A stretch of DNA of 64,000 nt from Pseudoluteimonas sp047602125 (GCA_047602125.1 JASGIB010000001.1:1922001-1986000), one strand, 5' to 3'. Positions 55,347 through 63,844 are shown, numbered from the stretch's first letter. Notes: a model not told the origin generated them from the sequence alone. Made by a program: numbers and translations.

Positions 55347-55964
55347 TCAATCCAGCGCGTGGAGCGATGCCGCGAGTTGCGCCGCGTCCCCGGGCTGGTG
55401 GCTGACGTAGACCATCGGCAGCCGCACCTCGTCGCGCACGCGGCGCAGGTACGGCAGCAGCTCGTCGCGGCGTTCGGCGTCGAGCATCGACAGCGGTTCG
55501 TCGAGCAGCAGGATCTCCGGTTGCGACAGCAAAGCGCGGCCGATGGCCACGCGTTGCGCCTCGCCGCCGGAAAGGTTCGCCGTGCGGCGCGACAGCAGTG
55601 GCGCGATGCCGAGCAGTTCGACCACCGCGTCGAATTCGAAGCCCGGGCGTTCGCGCGGATCGTGGCGGCCGTAGCGCAGGTTGCCGGCCACGTCCATGTG
55701 CGGGAACAGGCGCGCATCCTGGAACACGTAGCCGACCCGGCGCCGGTGCGGCGGCAGGTCGATGCGCTGCGCGGCGTCGAACAGCACGCGTTCGCCGACG
55801 GCGATGCGGCCGCTGCGCGGCTTCGCCAAGCCGGCGATGGCATGCAGCACCGAGGTCTTGCCGGCGCCCGAACGCCCGGTCAGCGCGATCACCCGCGCCT
55901 CGTCGTCGATGCGCACGCGGCGGGCGAAATCGCCGCGCCGCAATTCGATGTCGAGCGCGAACAT
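55347..55964 (-). CDS. modC: Molybdate ABC transporter ATP-binding protein (short ModC)
   Basis: A 205-residue ABC ATPase. Walker A is GRSGAGKTS (about 30-38), the Q-loop is YVFQDARLFPHM (about 79-90), the ABC signature is LSGGEAQRVAIGRALL (about 134-149), Walker B is ILLLDEPLSMLD (about 154-165) and the switch His is in VSHQPGD. It ends at residue 205, without the C-terminal Mop/TOBE domain that makes normal ModC about 350 residues. The assignment to molybdate rests on the adjacent modA and modB. TGATG overlap with modB. Confidence 0.92.
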   Translation of the reverse strand: MFALDIELRRGDFARRVRIDDEARVIALTGRSGAGKTSVLHAIAGLAKPRSGRIAVGERVLFDAAQRIDLPPHRRRVGYVFQDARLFPHMDVAGNLRYGRHDPRERPGFEFDAVVELLGIAPLLSRRTANLSGGEAQRVAIGRALLSQPEILLLDEPLSMLDAERRDELLPYLRRVRDEVRLPMVYVSHQPGDAAQLAASLHALD

Positions 55965-56656
55965 CAGCGTGGCGCCTCGTGGCGCACGCGCCGCGCCAGC
56001 GCCTCGGCCGCGAGCAGGGCGAGCAGCGAAATCGCGACCGCGACCAGCGCCAGACGCAGCACGCCGCGTTCGCCGCCGGGAACCTGCAGCAGGCCGTAGA
56101 TCGCGGAGGATATGGTCTGCGTTTCGCCGGGAATCGCCGAGACGAAGGTGATGGTCGCGCCGAATTCGCCCAGCGCCTTCGCGAACGCGAGCACCGCGCC
56201 GGCGAGGATGCCCGGCCATGCCAGCGGCAGGGTCACCGTGCGGAACACGCGCCACGGCGACGCACCGAGGGTCGATGCCGCCTGTTCGAGCTTGCGGTCC
56301 GCGGCCTCGATCGACAGGCGGATGCTGCGCACCATCAGCGGGAAGCCCATGATCGCGCTCGCCAGAGCGGCGCCGGTCCAGCGGAACGCGAAGCCGACGC
56401 CGAACCATTCGCGCAACGGCGCGCCGATCGCGCCGTTGTTGCCGAGCAGCACCAGCAGCGCATAACCGACCACGACCGGCGGCAGCACCAGCGGCAGGTG
56501 CACCAGCGCATCGAGCAGCGACTTGCCGAAGAACTCGCGGCGCGCGAGCAGCCAGCCCATCGCGATCCCGAACGGCAGGCTGGCCAGCGCGGCGACCGTC
56601 GCCACCTTGAGGCTGAGCGCGATCGTGGTCAGTTCCGCGGGCGAGAACGCCGTCAT
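55964..56656 (-). CDS. modB: Molybdate ABC transporter permease
   Basis: A 230-residue inner-membrane permease with five or six membrane helices. The EAA loop that contacts ModC is AASTLGASPWRVFRTVTLPLAWPGILAG (about 137-164), followed by AFAKALGEFGATITFVSAIPGETQTI, which is highly characteristic of ModB. Length is normal. Confidence 0.95.
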   Translation of the reverse strand: MTAFSPAELTTIALSLKVATVAALASLPFGIAMGWLLARREFFGKSLLDALVHLPLVLPPVVVGYALLVLLGNNGAIGAPLREWFGVGFAFRWTGAALASAIMGFPLMVRSIRLSIEAADRKLEQAASTLGASPWRVFRTVTLPLAWPGILAGAVLAFAKALGEFGATITFVSAIPGETQTISSAIYGLLQVPGGERGVLRLALVAVAISLLALLAAEALARRVRHEAPR

Positions 56657-56676
56657 CGCGACGCGGGCAGGCGCGG

Positions 56677-57456
56677 TCAGAACGTGGTGAAGCCGTGCGC
56701 GCGGAAGATCGCGCCGGCTTGCGGCGTTTGCAGCCAGCGCACGAACGCGCCGGCCCGTGGCTGGGTGCTGGCGCGGATGCGCGCCACCGGATAGACGATG
56801 GGCGGATGCGAACCGGGCGGGAACGTCGCCAGCACGCGCACGCGCGGTTCCGCCTTCGCGTCGCTGCCATAGACCACGCCGAGCGGCGCTTCCGCGCGCG
56901 CGACGAGCAGCAATGCCGCGCGCACGTTTTCGGCCTGGGCGAGGCGCGGTTGCAATGCGTTCCACATGCCCAGCGATTCGAAGCTGGCTTTCGCGTACTT
57001 GCCGGCCGGCACGCTGTCGACCAGCGCGACCGCGAGGCGGCCGTCGGCGCCGAGCAAGGGCAGCAGGTTCGAGCCCTTGTGCAAGGCCAGGGCAGGTTGC
57101 GTGCTGTCGGCGGGCGCGACCAGCACCAGCGTGTTGCCGAGCAGCGAACGCCGGCTCGCGTTGTCGATCAGGTTCTTGCCCTGCAGTTCGTCCATCCAGT
57201 CGAGGTCTGCGGACACGAACACGTCGGCCGGCGCGCCCTGTTCGATCTGCCGCGCCAGCGCCGAGCTCGCCGCATACGAAACGACCACCTGCTGCCCGGT
57301 TTCCTGGCCGAACCTGGCCGCGGCCTCGTCCATCGATTCCTTCAGGCTCGCCGCGGCGAACACGGTGATCGGCTTGTCGCCGGCCTGCGCGGTGGAAGCG
57401 AACACGGAGGCCAGCGCGAACAGCAGCGCGGCGACATGCATGCGGAACGGGTTCAT
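56677..57456 (-). CDS. modA: Molybdate-binding periplasmic protein
   Basis: A 259-residue solute-binding protein. A signal peptide (about 1-25, ending AQAG) is followed by ITVFAAASLKESMDEAA, the oxyanion-binding N-terminus with the AAASL motif. Further parts are VVSYAASSALARQIEQGAPADVFVSADLDWMD and VDSVPAGKYAKASFESLGMW. It ends AGAIFRAHGFTTF, a standard ModA tail. It delivers molybdate or tungstate to ModB. 20 bp separate it from modB and 10 bp from the small molybdopterin-fold gene upstream. Confidence 0.95.
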   Translation of the reverse strand: MNPFRMHVAALLFALASVFASTAQAGDKPITVFAAASLKESMDEAAARFGQETGQQVVVSYAASSALARQIEQGAPADVFVSADLDWMDELQGKNLIDNASRRSLLGNTLVLVAPADSTQPALALHKGSNLLPLLGADGRLAVALVDSVPAGKYAKASFESLGMWNALQPRLAQAENVRAALLLVARAEAPLGVVYGSDAKAEPRVRVLATFPPGSHPPIVYPVARIRASTQPRAGAFVRWLQTPQAGAIFRAHGFTTF

Positions 57457-57466
57457 GGGATTCGCC

Positions 57467-57928
57467 TCAGGGGGTGGACACGGTGATGGAGTCGAGCTGG
57501 CGCACCCAGCGCGCGGGGCGCGCGTCGTCGGGAACGATGAGTCGCAACGGGCCGTCGTCGCCGAGCGGCTTGCCGTCGCAGCGATCGACCACGTACACGC
57601 GGCGTGCGCCGGTGGCCGGATCGAGTTCGCCCAGCGAGAACGCCACGCGGTAACCGTCGCGCGCGCCGGCTTCGACGAAGCGGGCGAGTTGCGCGGCGCC
57701 GCGCAGTTCGCCTTCGGGCATGGCGCCGGCCTGGCGCAGCAGTGCGACCAGCGGCACGCCTTCGCAAACGTAGTGGTGGCCATGCGCGTCGGCGGACACG
57801 GCTTCGTGCGGCAGGGCGGCCAGGGTCGCCGCATCGAGCGGGACCGCCACCCGATCCGCGCCCGCATCGGCGGCCTGCGCGGGCAGTGCGCAGCAGCAGG
57901 CGAGGGCGAGCAGGAGGGAAGCGCGCAT
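57467..57928 (-). CDS. Small exported molybdopterin-binding-fold protein
   Basis: A 153-residue protein: signal peptide (about 1-19, ending AQA), then a single domain resembling the oxidoreductase molybdopterin-binding (sulfite-oxidase-like) fold. Visible parts are HYVCEGVPLVALLRQAGAM (about 51-69), GYRVAFSLGELDPATGARRV and PLRLIVPDDARPARWVRQLDSITV at the end. It is much shorter than sulfite oxidase (about 350) and lacks the dimerisation domain, so it may bind cofactor or only keep the fold. Ten bases separate it from modA, which supports a molybdenum-related role. Confidence 0.8.
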   Translation of the reverse strand: MRASLLLALACCCALPAQAADAGADRVAVPLDAATLAALPHEAVSADAHGHHYVCEGVPLVALLRQAGAMPEGELRGAAQLARFVEAGARDGYRVAFSLGELDPATGARRVYVVDRCDGKPLGDDGPLRLIVPDDARPARWVRQLDSITVSTP

Positions 57929-57930
57929 CG

Positions 57931-58812
57931 TCAGATCCGGTCGACGGGGAGTTTCAGGTAGCGCACGCCATTGTCTTCCGCATCGGGCAACGCGCCGGCG
58001 CGGATGTCGACCTGCACCGCGGGCAGGATCAGCGCCGGCATCGCCAGGGTCGCGTCGCGCGCCTCGCGCATGGCCACGAATTCGGCTTCGGAAATCCCGT
58101 CGCGCACGTGGATGTTGGCGCGCTTCTGCTCGCCGATAGTGGTTTCGCAGGCGACTTCGCGACCGCCCGGGCCGTAGTCGTGGCAGACGAACACGCGGGT
58201 GGAGTCGGGCAATTCGAACAGGCGCCGGATCGAGCGGTACAGCGTGGCCGCGTCGCCGCCGGGGAAATCGCAGCGCGCGCTGCCGCCGTCGGGCATGAAC
58301 AGCGAATCGCCGGTGAACAGCGCGTCGCCGACGAGGTAGGCGTTGCTGTCGCTGGTGTGGCCGGGCACCGCGATCACCCGCGCTTCGAGTTCGCCGATGG
58401 CGAACGCTTCGCCGTCTGCGAACAGGCGGTCGAACTGCGAACCGTCGACCGGGAAATGCTCGCCGAGGTTGAAGACCGGGCGGAAGGTCTCCTGCACCGC
58501 GCGGATGCCGCTGCCGATCGCGAGCGTGGCCCGTGGCCAGTGCGCGGACTTCAGCCAGTGCGCGGCGCTGAGGTGGTCGGCGTGCGCATGGGTTTCCAGC
58601 AGCCAGCGCACTTCCAGTCCGCGCTCGCGCACGAAATCGACGAGTCGCTGCGCGGAGCTTGTGGACGTGCGCGCGGATTTCGTGTCGAAGTCCAGCACCG
58701 GGTCGATCACCGCCGTTTCGGTGCCGCCCGGCGCGTGGACCACGTAGCTCCATGTGTTGCTCTCGGCATGGAAGAACGGGGTGACCGAAGGCGGGCGGGC
58801 GTTCGCGTTCAT
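57931..58812 (-). CDS. Persulfide-dioxygenase-like metallo-beta-lactamase-fold hydrolase
   Basis: A 293-residue protein of the ETHE1/Blh-like branch. Metal ligands are in ETHAHADHLSAAHWL (about 73-87), the His of VPGHTSDSNAYLVG, Asp of FTGDSLFMPDGGSARCDFPGG and His of VFVCHDYGPGG. The CDFPGGD segment is typical of the group that oxidises glutathione persulfide. ATG 58812 gives the normal N-terminus (FFHAESNTWSYVV). Two bases separate it from the molybdopterin-fold gene, so it probably heads the operon that runs through modABC. Confidence 0.88.
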   Translation of the reverse strand: MNANARPPSVTPFFHAESNTWSYVVHAPGGTETAVIDPVLDFDTKSARTSTSSAQRLVDFVRERGLEVRWLLETHAHADHLSAAHWLKSAHWPRATLAIGSGIRAVQETFRPVFNLGEHFPVDGSQFDRLFADGEAFAIGELEARVIAVPGHTSDSNAYLVGDALFTGDSLFMPDGGSARCDFPGGDAATLYRSIRRLFELPDSTRVFVCHDYGPGGREVACETTIGEQKRANIHVRDGISEAEFVAMREARDATLAMPALILPAVQVDIRAGALPDAEDNGVRYLKLPVDRI

Positions 58813-58888
58813 GGAAGCGTGGCCGGATTCGTAGCGGCCATCTTGGCCCATCGCGGCCCGGCTTGCGACGATGGCCGGGCGGTAGCCT

Positions 58889-59140
58889 TCATCGCAGCCA
58901 GAACGCCAGCCAGGACGCGGCGGCCGCCGGCCACAACACCCACGGCGAAAACACGCGGCGCAGCCACGCGCGTTCGAAGCGGAAGCCGCTGCCGTGCACG
59001 AACAGGCCGCAGACCGCGACCAACGCCAGGGTCATCATCCCGTGCTCGGCGCCGGTGAGTTCCCGGCCGCGCGCGGCGGGCAGGAACAGCAGTCCGAACG
59101 CCAGCGCGGCGCCGAGCAGCAGCGACAGCGTCCGCGCCAT
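58889..59140 (-). CDS. ybgE: Cyd operon protein YbgE
   Basis: An 83-residue protein with two or three membrane helices (about 4-21, 34-50, 65-82). HGSGFRFERAWLRRVFSP between the helices and the position after cydX identify it as the YbgE type. It starts 3 bases after the cydX stop. Its function in the bd oxidase complex is not established. Confidence 0.8.
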   Translation of the reverse strand: MARTLSLLLGAALAFGLLFLPAARGRELTGAEHGMMTLALVAVCGLFVHGSGFRFERAWLRRVFSPWVLWPAAAASWLAFWLR

Positions 59141-59142
59141 GC

Positions 59143-59268
59143 TCAGGGTTGCTTGAACGGCGCCTCGTGCCCGCGCTCCTGGTCGCTGTGCACCTCGTAC
59201 CACATGGCGTTGAGGATGGCGAAGGCCGCCGCGAACGCGAGGCCGAGGATCCATGAGAAGTACCACAT
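59143..59268 (-). CDS. cydX: Cytochrome bd oxidase small subunit CydX
   Basis: A 41-residue protein too short for most gene callers. MWYFSWILGLAFAAAFAILN, then AMWYE, is the CydX signature: one membrane helix with conserved W-Y-F-W and the AMWYE motif. Its start overlaps the cydB stop (TGATG). It stabilises the heme-bearing CydAB core. Confidence 0.95.
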   Translation of the reverse strand: MWYFSWILGLAFAAAFAILNAMWYEVHSDQERGHEAPFKQP

Positions 59269-60401
59269 CAGTAACCGCCTCCTTCGCGTGCCTGTTCTTC
59301 GACGTGCGCGCGCGTCACCTTGCCGCGCATGATCCGGAACGCCCAGGTGCTGTAGGCCAGCACGATGGGCAGGAACACCGCGGTCGCGAACAGCATGATG
59401 CCGAGCGTGCGCTGGCTGGACGACGCGTCCCAGATGGTCAGCCCGTGCGCCGGGTTCGTGGACGAGGGCATCAGGAACGGGAACAGCGCGATGCCGGCGG
59501 TCAGCACGATCGCGGCCAGCGCGATGCAACTCGTGGCGAAGGCCAATGCGCGGTTGCGCAGCAGCGCGACCGCGAGCAGCGCGAGCACCGCGATCGCGGG
59601 AACCAGCCACAGCGTCGGGTGCGCCCGCTGGTTCGCCAGCCATGCGCCAGCTTCCACCGCCACCTGCTTGCCCATCGGGTTGGAGGCGGCATCGGCCATC
59701 ACGGCGCTGGTAACGACGTGCCCGGGCAGCACCGCCAGCCACGCGCCCGCGGCCACGAAGGCGGCAAGGGCGACGATGGCGGCGATGCGCGCGACGCCGC
59801 GCGCGCGGTCGCCGACGGCGCCTTCGATCTTCATCGCGCCGAAGATCGCGCCGTGCATCGCCAGCATCGCCAGGCTGACCACGCCCGCCAGCAGCGCGAA
59901 CGGATGGAACAGCCCGAAGAAACTGCCGTCGTAGACCGGACGCATCGCATCGGTGAAATGGAACGGCACGCCGAGGAACAGGTTGCCGAAGGCGACGCCG
60001 AATACCAGCGAGGGCACCGTGCCGGCGATGGCCAGCGCCCAATCCCAGAGGTTGCGCCACGCCGGGTGCGCGACCTTGTTGCGGAAGTTGAAGCCGACCG
60101 GACGCAGGATCAGCGCCAGCAGCACCAGCAGCATCGCGAAATAGAAGCCCGAGAACGAAGCCGCGTACAGCACCGGCCACGCCGCGAACACCGCGCCGCC
60201 GCCGAGGATGAACCACACTTGGTGGCCTTCCCAGTGCGGTTCGATCGCCTCCAGCGCCATCCGCCGCTCGGTGTCGTCGCGGGTGATGAAGCGGTAGATC
60301 GCGCCCAGGCCGAGGTCGTAGCCATCGGTGACGGCGAAGCCGATCAGCAGCACGCCGAGCAGTAGCCACCAGGTTTCGCGCAGGGTGCCGTAGTCAAACA
60401 T
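59268..60401 (-). CDS. cydB: Cytochrome bd ubiquinol oxidase subunit II
   Basis: A 377-residue inner-membrane subunit with eight to nine helices. The N-terminus FDYGTLRETWWLLLGVLLIGFAVTDGYDLG is diagnostic, and EPHWEGHQVWFILGGGAVFAAWP and ILRPVGFNFRNK follow. The C-terminus VFLPIVLAYSTWAFRIMRGKVT is standard. It carries no heme ligands. Eight-base overlap with cydA. Confidence 0.97.
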   Translation of the reverse strand: MFDYGTLRETWWLLLGVLLIGFAVTDGYDLGLGAIYRFITRDDTERRMALEAIEPHWEGHQVWFILGGGAVFAAWPVLYAASFSGFYFAMLLVLLALILRPVGFNFRNKVAHPAWRNLWDWALAIAGTVPSLVFGVAFGNLFLGVPFHFTDAMRPVYDGSFFGLFHPFALLAGVVSLAMLAMHGAIFGAMKIEGAVGDRARGVARIAAIVALAAFVAAGAWLAVLPGHVVTSAVMADAASNPMGKQVAVEAGAWLANQRAHPTLWLVPAIAVLALLAVALLRNRALAFATSCIALAAIVLTAGIALFPFLMPSSTNPAHGLTIWDASSSQRTLGIMLFATAVFLPIVLAYSTWAFRIMRGKVTRAHVEEQAREGGGY

Positions 60402-61992
60402 GGCCGTCCTCCTTCGCGTGGGTGGAAGGGGCGTTTGTTTCGTACGCCAGGCGTGCGTCCGGCAGCGGCCAGAACTTCAATCCGTCCGGCCCGGCCTTGG
60501 CCATCCTGCGCATCAGGTACACGTCGAACACCGCCAGCGTGGTGTACAGCAGCACGAAGCCGGCCAGGCTGCCGGCGACCTGCCCGGCGCTGGTGGACGA
60601 CACGCCCATGAAGGTCGGCAGCACGCCGTCGATCGCCCATGGCTGGCGGCCGTATTCGGCGACGATCCAGCCCAGTTCCGCTGCGATCCACGGCAGCGGC
60701 AGGCTCCATAGCGCGATGCGCAGGAAGCGCGGGTTCTCGAGCTTGCGCTTGCTGGCGAGCACGAACGCCCACGCGAACAGCGCGATGAAGAAGAAGCCCA
60801 GCGCGACCATGATCCGGAACGAGAAGAACAGCACCGGCACGTTCGGCACCGTGTCCCACGCCGCGCGCTCGATCACCGCGTCGTCGGCCCTGGCCGGGTC
60901 GTCGACGTATTTCAGCGTGAGCAGGCCGAAGCCGAGGTCCCCGCGTTTGGCGAGGAAGGCCTGCTGCTTCTCCGGGTTGGTGCGGTCGGCGCGCACCGCG
61001 GCCAGCGCCGAATACGCCTCGATGCCGTTGCGGATGCGCTGCTTGTTGGCGTCCACCAGTTCGTGGATGCCCGGCACCTGTTCGTCCAGCGAGCGCGTCG
61101 CGATCAGCCCCAGCGCCCACGGGATGCGGATCGCGGCCTTCGTCTCGCGATCGCGCATGCTGGGGATGCCGAACAGGGTGAACGACGCCGGCGCCGGGGC
61201 GGTGTGCCATTCGGCCTCGATCGCCGAGACCTTCATCTTCTGGTTCTCGGAGGCGGTGTAGCCGCTCTCGTCGCCCAGCACCACCACCGATAGCGCCGAT
61301 GCCAGGCCGAAACTCGCGGCCACCGTCAGCGAGCGCTTGGCGAACTGCAGGTTGCGGCCCTTCAGCAGGTAGTACGCGCTGATCGACAGCACGAACATCG
61401 ATCCGGTGACGTAGCCGGCGCTGACCGTGTGCACGAACTTCGACTGCGCCACCGGGTTGAACAGCACCGCGGCGAAGTCGGTGACTTCCATGCGCATGGT
61501 CTCGAAGTTGAACTCCGCGCCGACCGGGTACTGCATCCAGCCGTTGGCGATCAGGATCCACAGCGCCGAGAAGTTCGCCCCCAGCGCCATCAGCCAGGTC
61601 GTCACCATGTGCTGCAGCCGGCTCATGCGGTTCCAGCCCATGAAGAACAGGCCGACGAAGGTGCTTTCGAGGAAGAAGGCCATGAGCCCCTCGATCGCCA
61701 GCGGCGCGCCGAAGATGTCGCCGACGTAGTGCGAGTAGTAGGCCCAGTTGGTGCCGAACTGGAATTCCATGGTGATGCCGGTGGCCACGCCCATGGCGAA
61801 GTTGATCCCGAACAGCACGCCCCAGAACTTCACCATCTGCTTCCAGATCACGCGCCCGGTCATCACGTACACGCTTTCCATGATCGCCAGCAGCAGCGCG
61901 AGGCCCAGCGTCAGCGGCACGAACAGGAAGTGGTAGAGCGCGGTGACCGCGAACTGGAGGCGCGACAGATCGACGACGTGCAAGTCGGGCAT
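60394..61992 (-). CDS. cydA: Cytochrome bd ubiquinol oxidase subunit I
   Basis: A 532-residue heme-bearing subunit of the high-affinity quinol:oxygen oxidoreductase. The N-terminus has LSRLQFAVTALYHFLFVPLTLGL, with the heme b595 ligand His near residue 21. FVHTVSAGYVTGSMFVLSISAYYLL supplies the b558 His (about 187), and the distal b558 Met lies in the FRIMVALGFF segment. The periplasmic Q-loop (about 250-385) is long, as in the E. coli type. Six bases separate it from cydP. Confidence 0.97.
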   Translation of the reverse strand: MPDLHVVDLSRLQFAVTALYHFLFVPLTLGLALLLAIMESVYVMTGRVIWKQMVKFWGVLFGINFAMGVATGITMEFQFGTNWAYYSHYVGDIFGAPLAIEGLMAFFLESTFVGLFFMGWNRMSRLQHMVTTWLMALGANFSALWILIANGWMQYPVGAEFNFETMRMEVTDFAAVLFNPVAQSKFVHTVSAGYVTGSMFVLSISAYYLLKGRNLQFAKRSLTVAASFGLASALSVVVLGDESGYTASENQKMKVSAIEAEWHTAPAPASFTLFGIPSMRDRETKAAIRIPWALGLIATRSLDEQVPGIHELVDANKQRIRNGIEAYSALAAVRADRTNPEKQQAFLAKRGDLGFGLLTLKYVDDPARADDAVIERAAWDTVPNVPVLFFSFRIMVALGFFFIALFAWAFVLASKRKLENPRFLRIALWSLPLPWIAAELGWIVAEYGRQPWAIDGVLPTFMGVSSTSAGQVAGSLAGFVLLYTTLAVFDVYLMRRMAKAGPDGLKFWPLPDARLAYETNAPSTHAKEDGHV

Positions 61993-61997
61993 GGCCG

Positions 61998-62195
61998 TTA
62001 CCTGGAGGGGATGTGCATGCGCTGGCCCGCGGCGCCGGCATCGATGTCCGGGCGCGAGGAGGGGCCGAAGAAGAAGGCGTAGAGCAGCGCGATCAAGGCC
62101 AGCTTCGCGGCCAGGATCCAGCCGAGGTGGCGGCGCAATCCGCGCAACGCGGATCGTTGCGGCGCCTCGGCGTTTCCTGCGATCGGGGGATCCAT
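61998..62195 (-). CDS. cydP: CydP small protein of the bd oxidase operon
   Basis: A 65-residue protein with a basic N-terminal segment (LRGLRRHLGWILAAKLALIALLYAFFFGP) and one membrane helix (about 25-43). The position just before cydA and the helix pattern match CydP, a small protein of proteobacterial cydAB operons. The tail IDAGAAGQRM is short and polar. Confidence 0.8.
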   Translation of the reverse strand: MDPPIAGNAEAPQRSALRGLRRHLGWILAAKLALIALLYAFFFGPSSRPDIDAGAAGQRMHIPSR

Positions 62196-62228
62196 CTGCG
62201 GCGAACAGGCCCGTGGATGCGGGCCGCC

Positions 62229-62257
62229 ATTTTAATTCGACGGGCGCCGCGCATCAA
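62229..62257 (-). promoter_or_regulatory. Promoter of the cydPABX-ybgE operon
   Basis: Read leftward, TTGATG (62252-62257) and TAAAAT (62229-62234) are 17 bp apart, giving a start near 62222 and a short leader before cydP at 62195. The -35 overlaps the stop codon of the upstream nuclease gene. No FNR or ArcA site is evident beside it. Confidence 0.65.
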
Positions 62258-63141
62258 TTCGCGGCAGGCGCGCCCTGGTGGCCGAGCGTGTCGTTGAGGA
62301 TGCCGGCGAGCCGCCACGCGGCCTGGCGGATGCGCTGCTCCGCCAATGGGCGGAATGCATCGAGGTAGGCGTCGTCGAGCTTGTGGCCGTCGGGATAGAT
62401 GTGCCGCGCCTCGATCAGCCGGCAGGATTCCTTGGCCCATGCCATCGGCGCGAACAGCGGCGCCTCGTTCGATGGCGGCCATGGCAGCGCGTCGAGCCTT
62501 TGCGTGTATTGCGGCAGCGTCAGGCCGCGCGCGCCGAGGATGTAGTAGTCCCACACCGAATGCAGGTTGGTGCCCATCACCCCGTCGACGTACTTGTCCT
62601 TCGCATACGCTTCGGGTTCGAGCGCGGTGGTGAGGCTGATCTGGTAGCCGTTGCCGCCCGCATCGGTGCGGTCGCCCGCATGCAGCGGCTGGTGCGCGTC
62701 GCCGATCAAGTGCACGAGGAACTTCAGCGCGTCGCGCCGCGCTTCGCGCGGTTGCGTCGCGTCGGCGAGGATCGCGCGCTGCCGTTCGATCTGCGCGACC
62801 ACGCAGCCGCCGTCCGGGCAATCGCGGATGGGGTCGAAATCGCAACCGCCGCCCTGCGCGTTGATGTAATGCCAGCGCGAGGTCTGCTTGAACCGCGCCG
62901 GATCCTCGTTGCGCATCGCGTCGGCCCAGTAGGCGACGCCGGCCAGGGTCGGGTCGGGTTCGCCGGCCAGCAGTTCGCGCACCCGTGCCTCGGTTTCGGG
63001 GGTCAGGTGGCGCTCGGCGATGGCGCCGACCATGCGGTGGCCGAGCGCGGCCCAGGCACCCGCGTCGGACGCAACGAAGGACAGGCACAGCACGAGCGCG
63101 ATCGCGCATGCTTTCAACCGACTGGGGCGGGGTTGGGCCAT
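62254..63141 (-). CDS. S1/P1-type zinc nuclease
   Basis: A 295-residue secreted endonuclease. The signal peptide (about 1-29) ends so that the mature protein starts with or near Trp (AWAALGHRMVGAIAERHL), and in this family the N-terminal Trp amine binds zinc. Other ligands are visible: His of GHR, Asp of YWADAMR, His of WHYIN, the HLIGDAHQPLH cluster and His/Asp of NLHSVWD. It would cleave single-stranded DNA, RNA or 3'-nucleotides outside the cytoplasm, for phosphate or nucleotide salvage. ATG 63141 is preferred to 63162 because the signal begins there. Confidence 0.92.
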   Translation of the reverse strand: MAQPRPSRLKACAIALVLCLSFVASDAGAWAALGHRMVGAIAERHLTPETEARVRELLAGEPDPTLAGVAYWADAMRNEDPARFKQTSRWHYINAQGGGCDFDPIRDCPDGGCVVAQIERQRAILADATQPREARRDALKFLVHLIGDAHQPLHAGDRTDAGGNGYQISLTTALEPEAYAKDKYVDGVMGTNLHSVWDYYILGARGLTLPQYTQRLDALPWPPSNEAPLFAPMAWAKESCRLIEARHIYPDGHKLDDAYLDAFRPLAEQRIRQAAWRLAGILNDTLGHQGAPAAN

Positions 63142-63211
63142 GCCGGGAGGATAGCCCGGCATGGCGGGCGGAGGGTAATCGGCCGCCGCTTCGCCCGTAA
63201 CGAGAATTTGC
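63142..63211. other. Short spacer between nuclease and ompW genes
   Basis: Seventy bases, both neighbours leftward. It should hold the nuclease promoter; I see no clear hexamers and no terminator hairpin for ompW. Confidence 0.4.
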
Positions 63212-63844
63212 TCAGAACGAGAATACGTAGGCGACGCCGTAGGCGGACGGATCGATGTTCACCGTGTTCCGCGTGCCGAGGTCGGCGCCGTCCAGTTTCA
63301 CCTTGGTGTCGATGTCGATCTTGCGGTAGTCGATGCGGATCGCGCCGCGGTTGCCGACGCGGAAATCGACGCCGAGGTGCGCGGCGAGTCCCCACGAATC
63401 GGAAAGTTCGAGGTCGCTGCCGGCGATGGGGCCGCTGGAATCGGTGTCGAAGAAGGTCGTGTAGTTGACCCCGAGGCCGACGAAGGGGCGAACCCTGCCT
63501 TCGCCGAAGTGGTATTGCAGCGAGACGGTCGGCGGCAGTTGCCGGGTCGAACCGACCTTGCCCACGCCATCGACCGAAATGCCGTGCTGGAACGGCACGG
63601 AGGCCAGGACTTCGATGCCGAGGTGGTTGCGCACGAAGTATTCGGCGGTGATGGTCGGGCGCGTGCTGTCGCCGACGTCCATGTGCAGGTCGCCCAGCGG
63701 GGTGGCGGCCAGGGTGCCGTTGCCGGACTTGGGCGCGACGTCGTGGACGCCGACGCCGATGGTCCAATCACCAGCGGATTGGGCGAACGCGGGGAAGGCC
63801 GCCAGCGCCAGGGCGGCGGCGAGCGTGGTGCGGATGATGCTCAT
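63212..63844 (-). CDS. ompW: OmpW-family outer membrane protein
   Basis: A 210-residue eight-stranded barrel. The signal peptide (about 1-21, ending AFAQ) is followed by AGDWTIGVGVHDVAPKSGNGTLA, typical of OmpW. Strand segments PTITAEYFVRNHLGIEVLASVPFQH, LPPTVSLQYHFGEGRVRPFVGLGVNYTTFFDT and VDFRVGNRGAIRIDYRKIDIDTKVKL follow, and the last residue is Phe (AYVFSF). GGAG seven bases before ATG 63844 supports this start. In enterobacteria OmpW is induced without oxygen by FNR, and an FNR-type box is present upstream here. Confidence 0.93.
   Translation of the reverse strand: MSIIRTTLAAALALAAFPAFAQSAGDWTIGVGVHDVAPKSGNGTLAATPLGDLHMDVGDSTRPTITAEYFVRNHLGIEVLASVPFQHGISVDGVGKVGSTRQLPPTVSLQYHFGEGRVRPFVGLGVNYTTFFDTDSSGPIAGSDLELSDSWGLAAHLGVDFRVGNRGAIRIDYRKIDIDTKVKLDGADLGTRNTVNIDPSAYGVAYVFSF

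Noticed and set aside
52325..55843. A 1172-codon open frame suggesting a giant acetyl-CoA hydrolase fusion
   Set aside because: Only the last 647 codons match the family. The upstream part runs through modC and the DyP peroxidase, which have clear motifs in other frames; it is open only because of high GC.
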